A stretch of DNA of 64,000 nucleotides from positions 1,340,756-1,404,755 of the forward strand of contig JBBCGJ010000001.1 in assembly GCA_037200985.1 (NCBI GenBank), given 5' to 3'. Below, in pieces: positions 33,801 to 42,523 of this stretch. Within the stretch, counting starts at the first letter, position 1. Every line of letters begins with the position of its first letter. Both the position numbers and the translations under genes were made by a program. The notes under the pieces are model-generated. The model searched no databases and had not been told where the DNA came from. It worked only from the letters and a program-made list of their open reading frames with translations. This stretch comes from Rhizomicrobium sp. (GTDB taxonomy: Bacteria; Pseudomonadota; Alphaproteobacteria; Micropepsales; Micropepsaceae).

Positions 33801-36032
33801 CTAACGCGCGGCCAGGGTCAGGCTGTGGTTGCGGATCGGAAGTTCCCGGATGCGTACGCCCGTCGCGGCGAAAATGGCATTGGCCAGGGCGGGCGCCACC
33901 GGGGGCACGCCGGGCTCTCCTCCGCCGCCCAGCGGCGCGTCGCTCTCGATCAGATGGACTTCGATCTGCGGGCAATCGGCCAGCCGCACCATCTCGTAGT
34001 CCGGGAAGTTAGCCTGGACGACGGCGCCCTTGTCGATGGTGATTTCCCCGTTCAGCGCCGCGGTGAGGCCGAAGACGATGCCGCCTTCGATCTGCGCGGT
34101 CAGACCGTCCGGGTTCACCGCCATGCCGGCATCGACCGCGGAAACGATGCGGTCGACCTTGAGCGCACCGCCGGGCCGGACCGTGATCTCGGCGACATGC
34201 GCCACGATGGTCTGGAAGCACTCGAACAGCGCGATGCCCCGGGCGCGGCCCGCCGCCATCGGCGATCCCCAGCCCGACTTCTCGGCCGCGGTGTCGAGCA
34301 CGTTAAGGTGCCGCGGGGCGTTTACGAGCAGGGCGCGGCGGAATTCGAGCGGGTCCCTGCCCGCGGCATGCGCCATCTCGTCGACGAAGCTCTCGATGAA
34401 GAAGCCGTGCCAGGACGCTTCGACGCTGCGCCATGGACCGACCGGCACATGCGTTGCGACCTTGACCGTGCGGATCGCCTGGTCGGCGATGCCGTAGACG
34501 ATATGCGCTTCGGTATTCGCGCCGTCGTCGGTCGTGTAGTCGTTCACCCAGGCGACGACATTGCCCTTGCCGTCGAGCGCGCCCTTGAAGCGGCTCGTCA
34601 CGTTGGGCCGGTAGTAGTCGTGCTGCATGTCCTGGTCGCGGGTGTAGATCAGCTTGACGGGCGTGCCCGGCATCGCCATCGCCGTCTTCACCGCCTGTTC
34701 GAGGAAATTGAAGAAACCGGGCAGCCGGCGCCCGAAGCCGCCGCCCATCGGCATCAGATGATAGGTCACCTTGTCGAGCGAAATGCCGGCCGTCTTGGCG
34801 CAGAAGGCGCGCGCGCCGAGCCCGTCCTGCGTGCCGGACCACACTTCAAGCGTGCCGTCCCTCCATACCGCGGTGGCGTTCATCGGCTCCATCGGCGCGT
34901 GGCTGAGATAGGGAACGGCGTAGGTCGCCTCGACGATGCGGCGGCCCAGGAGGCCGTCGGCGCCCTCGCCCCGGACGATGTCCTTTTTGAGGTCGTTGCC
35001 CGCGAGCGCGGCGGCATGGCGTTGCGCGATCTGCGCCGACGTCACAGCGCCGTTGCCGGCGGTATCCCAAACGGGATCGAGCGCGGCGGCCGCGTCGCGC
35101 GCGCGCCAGTAGCGGTCGGCGACGACGACGACGGCATCGTCCAGCCGGACGACCTGCTTGATGCCGCGGGCGCGCTCGACGGCGCTGGTATCGACGGATT
35201 TCAGCTTGCCGCCGAACACCGGCGAGATGCGGATCGCAGCATACATCATCCCGGGCTGAACGACGTCGAGCCCATAGTTCGTCGTGCCGTCGACCTTCTT
35301 GGGAATGTCGACGCGCGGAATATTTCTGCCGACCAGCGTGTATCCGCTCCTCGGCTTCAGCGGTGGATTGGAGGACGGTGTATAGACCGCGGCATCCGCG
35401 ACCAGCGAACCATAGCCGAGGCTGCGGCCCGACGCGGCGTGGACGACCCGGTTCGCCTTCGTGACGCAGGACGACGGATCGACGTTCCAGCGCGCGGCCG
35501 CCGCCTTGATCAGCATCTCGCGGGCGGCGGCGCCGGCGACGCGCATGCCATAGACCCCGGTGAAGCGGACCGCCGAAGAGCCGCCCGTCGTCTGCACGCT
35601 CACATAAGCCGCCGCGGTGCGGAAAGCGTTGTCGACCGTGCCGCGCAGGAAGGCCGGAACGGAATCCGGCGACAGGCCCTGCCCTTCGAGGATGAACCCT
35701 TCCGCCAGCGCGCCGTTGGCGAACAGCGGATCGGGCGGCGCGGCCTCGACCCTGACCTTGCTCCAGTCGGCGTCCAGCTCTTCCGCCGCCATCTGCGACA
35801 GCGCGGTGTAGATACCGGTGCCCATGTCGCAATGGGGGACGACGACGGTGACCGTGTCGTCGGAGGCGATCTTGATCCAGTTGGCGATGAAGCGCTCATT
35901 CGGCTTCGCCGCGAGCGCATCGGCCTTCTCGAGCCGGTCGCTCGGCCACAGGGCATAGCCGACGACGAGGGCGCCGGTCGCGCCGAGGCCGCCCAGCAGG
36001 ATCATGCGGCGCGAGGGCATGGCGATCGTCAT
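33801..36032 (-). CDS. Molybdopterin-binding aldehyde/xanthine dehydrogenase family, large subunit
   Basis: A 743-residue protein of the isoquinoline-1-oxidoreductase (IorB-like) branch: Tat-like N-terminus MPSRRMILLGGLGATGALVV, PHCDMGTGIYTALSQMAAEE, MPMGGGFGRRLPG, WRSVEASWHGFFIESFVDE and GGGGEPGVPPVAPALANAIF with the catalytic Glu region. It oxidises an aldehyde or N-heterocycle using molybdenum. It follows the 2Fe-2S subunit by 4 bp; together they form the two-subunit enzyme. The cognate cytochrome or FAD partner is not in the window. Confidence 0.92.
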   Translation of the reverse strand: MTIAMPSRRMILLGGLGATGALVVGYALWPSDRLEKADALAAKPNERFIANWIKIASDDTVTVVVPHCDMGTGIYTALSQMAAEELDADWSKVRVEAAPPDPLFANGALAEGFILEGQGLSPDSVPAFLRGTVDNAFRTAAAYVSVQTTGGSSAVRFTGVYGMRVAGAAAREMLIKAAAARWNVDPSSCVTKANRVVHAASGRSLGYGSLVADAAVYTPSSNPPLKPRSGYTLVGRNIPRVDIPKKVDGTTNYGLDVVQPGMMYAAIRISPVFGGKLKSVDTSAVERARGIKQVVRLDDAVVVVADRYWRARDAAAALDPVWDTAGNGAVTSAQIAQRHAAALAGNDLKKDIVRGEGADGLLGRRIVEATYAVPYLSHAPMEPMNATAVWRDGTLEVWSGTQDGLGARAFCAKTAGISLDKVTYHLMPMGGGFGRRLPGFFNFLEQAVKTAMAMPGTPVKLIYTRDQDMQHDYYRPNVTSRFKGALDGKGNVVAWVNDYTTDDGANTEAHIVYGIADQAIRTVKVATHVPVGPWRSVEASWHGFFIESFVDEMAHAAGRDPLEFRRALLVNAPRHLNVLDTAAEKSGWGSPMAAGRARGIALFECFQTIVAHVAEITVRPGGALKVDRIVSAVDAGMAVNPDGLTAQIEGGIVFGLTAALNGEITIDKGAVVQANFPDYEMVRLADCPQIEVHLIESDAPLGGGGEPGVPPVAPALANAIFAATGVRIRELPIRNHSLTLAAR

Positions 36033-36036
36033 GGCG

Positions 36037-36489
36037 TCAGACCTTCTCGCCGAGCGCGCGCACCGCATCGCGGATGCGCGGATAAGTCCCGCAGCGGCAG
36101 ATATTGGTGATCGCGGCGGCGAGCTCGTCGTCAGTGGGGCGCGGATTGGTCTTGAGCAGCGCGCTCACCGCCATGATCATGCCCGACTGGCAATAGCCGC
36201 ATTGCGGCACCTGGTGGTCGATCCAGGCCTGCTGCACGGGCGTGAGCCCGCCCGCGCTCAGGCCTTCGATGGTGGTGATCTGCGCGCCCACGACCGAGCC
36301 GACCGGCGTGACGCAGCTTCTCTGCGCGTTGCCGTCGACATGCACGGTGCAGGCGCCGCATTGCGCGATGCCGCAACCGAACTTCGTGCCGGTCAGGCCG
36401 AGCTCGTCGCGGATGACCCACAGCAGCGGCGCATCGTCCTCGACATCGAGTTCGTGCTCGGTCCCATTGACCCTGAGCTTGATCGTCAC
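36037..36489 (-). CDS. 2Fe-2S subunit of the molybdenum hydroxylase
   Basis: A 150-residue iron-sulfur subunit with both clusters: plant-type [15 protein letters not shown] plus a fourth Cys in RSCVTPV, and the helical C-terminal cluster [11 protein letters not shown] with [10 protein letters not shown]. It passes electrons from the molybdenum subunit encoded just downstream. GTG 36489 is preferred because GGGAGA lies 6 nt upstream; a TTG at 36513 gives a longer form. Confidence 0.92.
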   Translation of the reverse strand: MTIKLRVNGTEHELDVEDDAPLLWVIRDELGLTGTKFGCGIAQCGACTVHVDGNAQRSCVTPVGSVVGAQITTIEGLSAGGLTPVQQAWIDHQVPQCGYCQSGMIMAVSALLKTNPRPTDDELAAAITNICRCGTYPRIRDAVRALGEKV

Positions 36490-36537
36490 ACGCGTCTCCC
36501 GGGAGGGGCCCAATTCATATCACACCCGATGGGCGCG

Positions 36538-38355
36538 TCACGAACCGCCGCCCGTGGCGCCGGTGGATGCGATGTTGCGGTGGCCTTGCAGCAGCGCGGC
36601 CGTCCCGGGAAAATCGCTCCGGGTCAGGTACAGCATGTAGCGGGACGCTTCGTCGAGCGGATCGAGGTGCGGCACGCCGAGACCCGCCTGCCGCGTCGAA
36701 TGGATCGTCAGGCCCGCGATGGAGCCGTCCGGCGCGACCCAGGCTTCGAGCACGGGACCGAGACCCGACACCGCGTAGGTCTGCACGCCGGAATAGGTCC
36801 AGAAATTTCCCAAACTATAGGCGATGAGATGGCCGCGATAGATTTCGAGAGCGCGCGGCACGTGCGGCCCCTGCCCGATCACGATGTCGGCACCGGCATC
36901 GATCGCGGCGTGGGCGAAGGCGGTGACGTTGCCGCGGTTCTCGCCGACATACGTCTCCGGCCCCGGCTTGACATGGACATAGTTCCAGCCCTCGCCGCCG
37001 CCATGGAAGGAGACCATGACGAGATCGTGGCTCTTCTTCAGGTCGCGCACCAGCGCCGCGGCCCGCGTCAGATCGTTGATGTTCAGCGTGCCGTTGTTCG
37101 GCGCGAAGGCGATGAGGGCGATGCGCTTGCCGCTCGGCAATACCATCTCGCCGTCGCGGGCGCCGTCGCGGTCGAGGCCGCCATAGGCGATGCCGTTCGA
37201 CCGCAGCGCCGCCATCGTGGAATCGCGCCCCGCCTCGCCGTAGTCGCCGGAGTGATTGTTCGCGAGGCTCACGACATCGACGCCGAGGCTGCGCAGCACG
37301 CCGGCATAGAAAGTCGGTCCGTGGAAGGCGAAGCACTGGGCGCAATCCTTGCCGGTGCCTTGGCTTCCTTCGTAGAGCGGACCTTCGAGATTGACGAAGG
37401 CGACATCGGCATGGCGGAAGATACCCGCGAGGTCGGCCCCCACAAGGCTCGCGACATCGACACCCGGCTTGAGCGCGGGGTTCAGGCCGCTGGAAATGCT
37501 GCCCATCATCACATCGCCGGCGCCGACGATGTCTGTCAGCCGCGGATCGCCGGGCTTGAATGTGGAGGACAGCCAGATCTGATTTTCCGGGTAGCGGATG
37601 TCGGCGGCGCCGAGCCCCGGCTGGAGTCTCAGCGGCGCCTGCGCGTTCGCCGCGACCGGGGCGTCCGCCGGCTTCTGCGGCGACGGCAGATAGACGATCT
37701 TCGGCGGCGGCGCCGGCGATTGGACGACGACGGTCTTTGCCGGTGCCGGCACATAGACGATCTTCGGCGGCAGCGCGGGGTCGTGCACGACGACCGTCTT
37801 TTGCGGCGATGGAATGTACACGACCTTTGTCGCGCCGCCGGTGTAAGGCGCGACGCCAAGGCGCGCGAGGGCCGCCAGCGTGGCGGGACGGCGGTCGAAC
37901 GATGCCAGGTCGCCGGTCGAGGCGATGACCGCGCTGCAATGCGGCGCGTAGTCGGCGAGGACGCGGCAGAAATCCATCGCGTCCGCCGGCCGGTTGAACG
38001 GGAAGAACAGGCTCTGAATGGTCAGCGGGGCGCTGCCGCGATTGCGCAGCACCAGGGCGCGCTTCCAGGGCAGGCCGTAGAACCGGTCGTCGAGATCGCG
38101 CTTGAGCGCGGCAAGGCTTGCATCGTCGGGCACATCGCCGATCGCGGCGCCGAGGATCGCGGCGCCCTCGCCCTGCGCCGCGCGCGGCGGCACATCGAAA
38201 TCGCCGGCGGCAAGCTTGGCGTCGTAGCGGTAGACCAGCAGATGGACCGTGATCAGCGCGATCAGGGCAAGCGAGAGCGGCACCAGCGCGGCGGTCATGA
38301 ACCAGCCGTACTCGTCCCTGTGATCCCAGCCGTACCCACGCATCATCGACAGCAC
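36538..38355 (-). CDS. CapA-family (PGA synthesis CapA/YwtB-like) protein with N-terminal anchor
   Basis: A 605-residue protein. One membrane segment near residues 21-42 (AALVPLSLALIALITVHLLV) is followed by about 120 residues of unknown type, then a low-complexity linker with three imperfect repeats around KxVYxPxPxKTVVV, then a C-terminal calcineurin-like CapA domain: VGAGDVMMGS, FVNLEGPLYEG, SLANNHSGDYG, VSFHGGGEGWNYV, IGQGPHVPRALE and YSLGNFWTY. CapA proteins act in polyanionic capsule export, but many homologues are uncharacterised phosphoesterase-like proteins. Confidence 0.88.
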   Translation of the reverse strand: MLSMMRGYGWDHRDEYGWFMTAALVPLSLALIALITVHLLVYRYDAKLAAGDFDVPPRAAQGEGAAILGAAIGDVPDDASLAALKRDLDDRFYGLPWKRALVLRNRGSAPLTIQSLFFPFNRPADAMDFCRVLADYAPHCSAVIASTGDLASFDRRPATLAALARLGVAPYTGGATKVVYIPSPQKTVVVHDPALPPKIVYVPAPAKTVVVQSPAPPPKIVYLPSPQKPADAPVAANAQAPLRLQPGLGAADIRYPENQIWLSSTFKPGDPRLTDIVGAGDVMMGSISSGLNPALKPGVDVASLVGADLAGIFRHADVAFVNLEGPLYEGSQGTGKDCAQCFAFHGPTFYAGVLRSLGVDVVSLANNHSGDYGEAGRDSTMAALRSNGIAYGGLDRDGARDGEMVLPSGKRIALIAFAPNNGTLNINDLTRAAALVRDLKKSHDLVMVSFHGGGEGWNYVHVKPGPETYVGENRGNVTAFAHAAIDAGADIVIGQGPHVPRALEIYRGHLIAYSLGNFWTYSGVQTYAVSGLGPVLEAWVAPDGSIAGLTIHSTRQAGLGVPHLDPLDEASRYMLYLTRSDFPGTAALLQGHRNIASTGATGGGS

Positions 38356-38501
38356 CCTGCCCCCGACTTTGGCCCAGGGGCCCGTGCCAAGTCGAGACGG
38401 CGCAACCCGGCAGGGTTAACGCTGTCGCCGTCAACTATTTGGCGGACCCATACTCACGGCATGGCCCTGTCCAGGCAAGCGCGGCGGCCGGCCGGAGCGG
38501 T

Positions 38502-40217
38502 TCAAATATCGGCGTAGCAGCGCACCTCTTCGTCCGCGCCTGGCGTGGTAAGCGCGCCATAGCGGGCGGGGCCGACATTCCTGGCATAGCGCGCCAGGGC
38601 GCCGGTTTTGAAGGACGGCTTTTTCGGCGTCCAGGTCTTCTTGCGCTCGGCGAGTTCGGCGTCGCCGAGTTCGACCTGCAGGAGTCCCTTGTCCGCGTCG
38701 ATGACGATGATGTCCCCGTCCCTGAGAAGCCCGATCGGACCGCCGTCCATCGCCTCGGGGCCGATATGGCCGACGCACAGCCCCCGCGTGGCGCCCGAGA
38801 AGCGGCCGTCGGTGATCAGCGCGATGTTCTCGACGCCCTGGCCGTAGATCGCGGCGGTGGTCGACAGCATTTCGCGCATGCCGGGGCCGCCCTTGGGGCC
38901 CTCATAGCGGATGACGAGGACGTCGCCTTCCTTGTAGTCGCGACGCTCGACGGCCGCGAAGCAATCCTCTTCGCAGTCGAACACGCGCGCGGGGCCGCGA
39001 TGATGCGTGTGCTTGAGGCCGGCGACCTTCACGATGCCGCCCTCGGTCGCAAGATTGCCCTTGAGGCCGACGACGCCCCCGGTCGGCGCCAGCGGATTCT
39101 TGGTGTCGCGCATCACCTTCTGGTTCGGGTTGAAGGTCACGTCCTTCAGATTCTCGGCGACCGTCTTTCCGGTCACGGTCATGCAGTCGCCGTGCAGGAA
39201 GCCGCCGTCCAGCAGCGCGCGCATCAGCATCGGCACGCCGCCCGCCTCCCACATGTCCTTGGCGACGTATTGGCCGCCGGGTTTCAGGGACGCGAGATAG
39301 GGCGTGGAGCGGAACACTTCGGCGACATCGAACAGGTCGAACTTGATGCCGGCCTCATTCGCCATCGCCGGCAGATGCAGCGCCGCATTGGTCGAGCCGC
39401 CGGTCGCGGCGACGACGCGGGCGGCGTTCTCGAACGCCTTGCGCGTGGCGATGTCGCGCGGACGGATGTTCTTCGCCAGAAGATCCATCACGGCCTCGCC
39501 GGCCTTGAGCGCGAAGTCGTCGCGGGAGAGGAGCTCCGCCGGCGGACCGGACGAGTAAGGCAGCGCCAGGCCGATCGCCTCGGCGACGCAGGCCATGGTG
39601 TTGGCGGTGAACTGTCCGCCGCAGGCCCCGGCGCCGGGACAGGCGGCGCGCTCCAGGTCGGTCAGATCGCAGGCGGTCATCTTGCCGGCGGAGAACTGAC
39701 CGACGCCCTCGAACAGATCGACCACCGTCACGTCCCTGCCCTTGAAGCGGCCGGGCATGATCGAGCCGCCATAGAGAAAGACGCTCGGAACGTTCAGCCG
39801 CAGCATCGACATCATCATGCCGGGAAGGGACTTGTCGCAGCCGGCGATGCCGACCAGCGCGTCGTAACAATGGCCGCGCATGGTGAGCTCGACGGAATCG
39901 GCGATCACCTCGCGGCTGACCAGCGACGACTTCATCCCCTCATGCCCCATCGCGATGCCGTCGGTGACGGTGATGGTGCAGAATTCGCGCGGCGTGCCGC
40001 CGCTCTCCTTCACGCCCTTCTTGGCCGACTGCGCCTGGCGCATCAGCGCGATGTTGCAGGGGGCGGCCTCGTTCCAGCAGGTGGCGACGCCGACGAAGGG
40101 CTGGTGGATTTCCGCCTCGGTCAGACCCATGGCGTAGTAGTAGGACCGATGGGGCGCCCGCTCTGGACCCTCGGTGACGTGACGGGATGGAAGCTTGGAC
40201 TTGTCGAATTTGGTCAT
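38502..40217 (-). CDS. ilvD: Dihydroxy-acid dehydratase
   Basis: A 571-residue enzyme of branched-chain amino-acid synthesis, converting 2,3-dihydroxy-acids to 2-keto acids. Iron-sulfur ligand Cys residues are visible in [25 protein letters not shown] and [36 protein letters not shown] is an IlvD signature. The protein ends CYADI. Related sugar-acid dehydratases share this fold, but the length and motifs fit IlvD. It is a single gene with about 330 bp of upstream non-coding DNA. Confidence 0.92.
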   Translation of the reverse strand: MTKFDKSKLPSRHVTEGPERAPHRSYYYAMGLTEAEIHQPFVGVATCWNEAAPCNIALMRQAQSAKKGVKESGGTPREFCTITVTDGIAMGHEGMKSSLVSREVIADSVELTMRGHCYDALVGIAGCDKSLPGMMMSMLRLNVPSVFLYGGSIMPGRFKGRDVTVVDLFEGVGQFSAGKMTACDLTDLERAACPGAGACGGQFTANTMACVAEAIGLALPYSSGPPAELLSRDDFALKAGEAVMDLLAKNIRPRDIATRKAFENAARVVAATGGSTNAALHLPAMANEAGIKFDLFDVAEVFRSTPYLASLKPGGQYVAKDMWEAGGVPMLMRALLDGGFLHGDCMTVTGKTVAENLKDVTFNPNQKVMRDTKNPLAPTGGVVGLKGNLATEGGIVKVAGLKHTHHRGPARVFDCEEDCFAAVERRDYKEGDVLVIRYEGPKGGPGMREMLSTTAAIYGQGVENIALITDGRFSGATRGLCVGHIGPEAMDGGPIGLLRDGDIIVIDADKGLLQVELGDAELAERKKTWTPKKPSFKTGALARYARNVGPARYGALTTPGADEEVRCYADI

Positions 40218-40259
40218 TTGCTGCTCGCTTGCGCCGGCTTCGGCAACATAATTGTTTTG

Positions 40260-40520
40260 CAGATTCCCCGAAGGGCTTCCCCTTCCCTTAATTCATGGCG
40301 GGAAAGGTACAAGCGCGGCAAAAGCGCAGGCCCTATGCGTAGGTATACTTTCCTGGAAATTCAAGGGGCAGATTGGAATAATTCGGAACTACTTGAAAGC
40401 CGCCAACGATAACTTAGATTCATTCCAACAAAGTACCGGCGCGGGCCCTCCCCCTCCAGCCAGCGCCGGCTCCCTCGAAGCCCAGGCGGGCAATCCCCCC
40501 TTTTCCGCCTGGGCCTTTTT
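40260..40520 (+). ncRNA. Candidate small RNA ending in an intrinsic terminator
   Basis: The region upstream of ilvD contains no convincing gene on the plus strand but ends in a strong terminator at 40480-40520. Before it lies a pyrimidine-rich CCCTCCCCCTCCAG segment, the kind of anti-Shine-Dalgarno patch found in several alphaproteobacterial sRNAs. The stretch 40330-40440 is unusually AT-rich. The 5' end is unknown; coordinates are approximate. Confidence 0.35.
40480..40520 (+). terminator. Rho-independent terminator
   Basis: A perfect 10-bp stem GCCCAGGCGG / CCGCCTGGGC (40480-40489 with 40505-40514) with a 15-nt loop is followed by CTTTTT. The T-run is on the plus strand, so it ends a plus-strand transcript although no plus-strand gene lies upstream. 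Confidence 0.8.
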
Positions 40521-40546
40521 CTTCCAAACCGACCTGACCGACCGCG

Positions 40547-41617
40547 CTAAGCCGCAGTGGCGGTCTCCAATGCCGGATAGTCGGTGTAGCCGTGCGGGCC
40601 CGGCGCGTAGAACGTCGCCGCGTCCCATTTGTTCAGCGGCGCGTTCGCCTTGAAGCGCTTCTCCAGGTCGGGATTGGCGATGTAGTCCTTGCCCCAGGCC
40701 ACCGCATCCGCGGCGCCCGACGCGAGCGCGGCTTCCGCACTCTCCTTGGTGAAGCCCTCATTGGCGACATAGACGCCGCCGAACGCCTCGCGCAGGACCG
40801 GACCGATGCTGTCCGCCGCCTGGTGTTCGCGGGCGCAGATAAAGGCGAGCTTGCGCTTGCCCAGCTCCCTGGCGACATAGGTGAAGGTGCCCTTGAGGTC
40901 GCTGTCGCCCATGGTGTGGGCATCGCCGCGCGGCGCCAGATGCATGCCGACGCGGTCCGCTCCCCACACCTCGCACACGGCATCGGCGACTTCGAGCATC
41001 AGACGGGCCCGCTTCTCTCGGGAGCCGCCATAGGCATCGGTGCGGTGGTTGGTGCTGTCCTGCAGGAACTGGTCGAGCAGATAGCCGTTGGCGCCGTGAA
41101 TCTCGACGCCGTCGAAGCCGGCCTTCTTCGCGTTCTGCGCGCCCTTCTTGTAGGCGGCGATGACGCCGGGGATTTCATCGGTCTCCAGGGCACGCGGCAC
41201 GGTGTAGTCCTTTTCCGGGCGCACGAGACTGACATGGCCTTTCGCGGCGATGGCGCTGGCCGAGACGGGCTGCCTGCCGTCCAGATAGAGCGGATCGGAG
41301 ATGCGGCCGACATGCCAGAGCTGCAGGAAGATATGGCCGCCCTTCTTGTGCACGGCCTCAACGATCGGCTTCCAGCCCTCGGTCTGCTCGTCGGACCAGA
41401 TGCCGGGCGTGTTGGGATAGCCGACGCCCATGGCGTCGACCGAGGTCGCCTCGGTCATGATCAGGCCCGCGCCGGCACGCTGGGCGTAGTACTCGATGGC
41501 GAGCGGCGCGGGGACGCGGCTGCCTTCGAGCGCGCGGGTGCGCGTGAGCGGCGCCATCCAGATGCGGTTGGGCAAGGTAAGGGCGCCCACTTTTATGGGG
41601 TCGAACAGGGTCGGCAT
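40547..41617 (-). CDS. Old yellow enzyme family alkene reductase (NemA-like)
   Basis: A 356-residue FMN-dependent ene-reductase. Visible motifs: NRIWMAPLTRTRA at the N-terminus (Thr near the flavin), QLWHVGRIS, GFDGVEIHGANGYLLDQFL (HxxN substrate-binding pair HGAN) and STNHRTDAYGGS. It reduces activated C=C bonds or nitro compounds with NAD(P)H. It stands alone, with no regulator gene next to it. Confidence 0.93.
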   Translation of the reverse strand: MPTLFDPIKVGALTLPNRIWMAPLTRTRALEGSRVPAPLAIEYYAQRAGAGLIMTEATSVDAMGVGYPNTPGIWSDEQTEGWKPIVEAVHKKGGHIFLQLWHVGRISDPLYLDGRQPVSASAIAAKGHVSLVRPEKDYTVPRALETDEIPGVIAAYKKGAQNAKKAGFDGVEIHGANGYLLDQFLQDSTNHRTDAYGGSREKRARLMLEVADAVCEVWGADRVGMHLAPRGDAHTMGDSDLKGTFTYVARELGKRKLAFICAREHQAADSIGPVLREAFGGVYVANEGFTKESAEAALASGAADAVAWGKDYIANPDLEKRFKANAPLNKWDAATFYAPGPHGYTDYPALETATAA

Positions 41618-41765
41618 GGGAATATCCTTCGTTTGGCGAATGGCAGTCGGCGATATTTAGGTATCCGATGGCCGCTCGCCAACGCGGCGTAGGCGCGCCG
41701 TGAGCGGCGATGTATTTTGAAAGCCCCGGCCGAGGCGTGGGAATTGCCTGCGAAAGCGGCAGCGT

Positions 41766-42422
41766 TCAGCCGCGCTCATAGGCCCGGATGCCCTGCGCGT
41801 CACGGATCAGCACGTCGCCGTCGCGCATGGTGCGGTAGGCCATCGCCTGGTCGAGCATGAAGGCCGTGACCTTATCCGCCGCCGCGCTTTCGGGGTGGGC
41901 TGAGTCGTAGTGCGGCACGAGGTGGAACGGGATCAGGTTCAGGCCTTCCCAGATCACCGCCGGATCGTAGCCCGGGGCGACGCGCTCGGGCTCGTCCATC
42001 AGGTCGATGCCCCTGAGGTTCGGACAGGCGACGACGGCGCCGGCGCTGTAGCCGCCATAGACGAAGCGGTCGGCGGCGAGGAAGTCGTGGACCAGCGTAT
42101 CGAAGCCGCTCTGCCGCATGGCGCGGCGAAGGAGGAAGGTGTTGCCGCCCGTTGCCCAGACGAGATCGAGGGTATCGAGCTTGGACTTCAGATCCTCGGG
42201 CTTGCCGAAATAGGCGCGCAGATCGAGGAGGTGTGCGTCGACACCGCGGACGCGCAGCTCCCCGAGAGGATCGTAGACAGTGCGATAATAGGCCTCGCGT
42301 GCCTCGGGCGTGAAGAGATCGGCGGCATTGGTTATCACGCCGGCACGTGCGCCTTCCGGCAGCATGGCCAGCAGGAGATCGATTCGGTCGCCGAAGCGGT
42401 AGGAGGAGAAATAGAGGCGCAT
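41766..42422 (-). CDS. Peptidase E-like (S51 family) protein
   Basis: A 218-residue type 1 glutamine-amidotransferase-like protein. The nucleophile elbow is YGGYSAGAVVA with Ser as nucleophile, preceded by VWATGGNTFLLRRAM, a PepE-family pattern, and followed by NLIPFHLVPHYDS. PepE cleaves Asp-X dipeptides in the cytoplasm. Start ATG 42422 fits the conserved MRLYFSSYRFG N-terminus. Confidence 0.82.
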   Translation of the reverse strand: MRLYFSSYRFGDRIDLLLAMLPEGARAGVITNAADLFTPEAREAYYRTVYDPLGELRVRGVDAHLLDLRAYFGKPEDLKSKLDTLDLVWATGGNTFLLRRAMRQSGFDTLVHDFLAADRFVYGGYSAGAVVACPNLRGIDLMDEPERVAPGYDPAVIWEGLNLIPFHLVPHYDSAHPESAAADKVTAFMLDQAMAYRTMRDGDVLIRDAQGIRAYERG

Positions 42423-42450
42423 CGATGTCTGCCCAGCTCCAAATAATTCG

Positions 42451-42514
42451 TCATGCCCGCGAAGGCGGATATCCAGTCGCGCCACCGGCTGGATGCCCGC
42501 CTTCGCGGGCATGA
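42451..42514. repeat. REP-like palindrome, family A
   Basis: An inverted repeat with arms TCATGCCCGCGAAGGCGG and CCGCCTTCGCGGGCATGA, the inner parts reading ATCCAG and CTGGAT. It lies between pepE and valS. A related nested element occurs at 62078-62195. Confidence 0.75.
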
Positions 42515-42523
42515 CAGCTTCAA

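Noticed and set aside
33825..36110. Long plus-strand frame (761 codons) opposite the molybdopterin subunit
   Set aside because: Antisense shadow of a well-supported gene; composition is dominated by Arg, His and Asp.
36004..38517. Very long plus-strand open frame (837 codons) over the iron-sulfur and CapA genes
   Set aside because: It is antisense to clearly identified genes with complete motifs and has low-complexity Arg/His/Ala-rich composition typical of antisense frames in GC-rich DNA.
42451..42514. Palindromic repeats considered as CRISPR repeats
   Set aside because: There are no regularly spaced direct repeats with unique spacers and no cas genes in the window.
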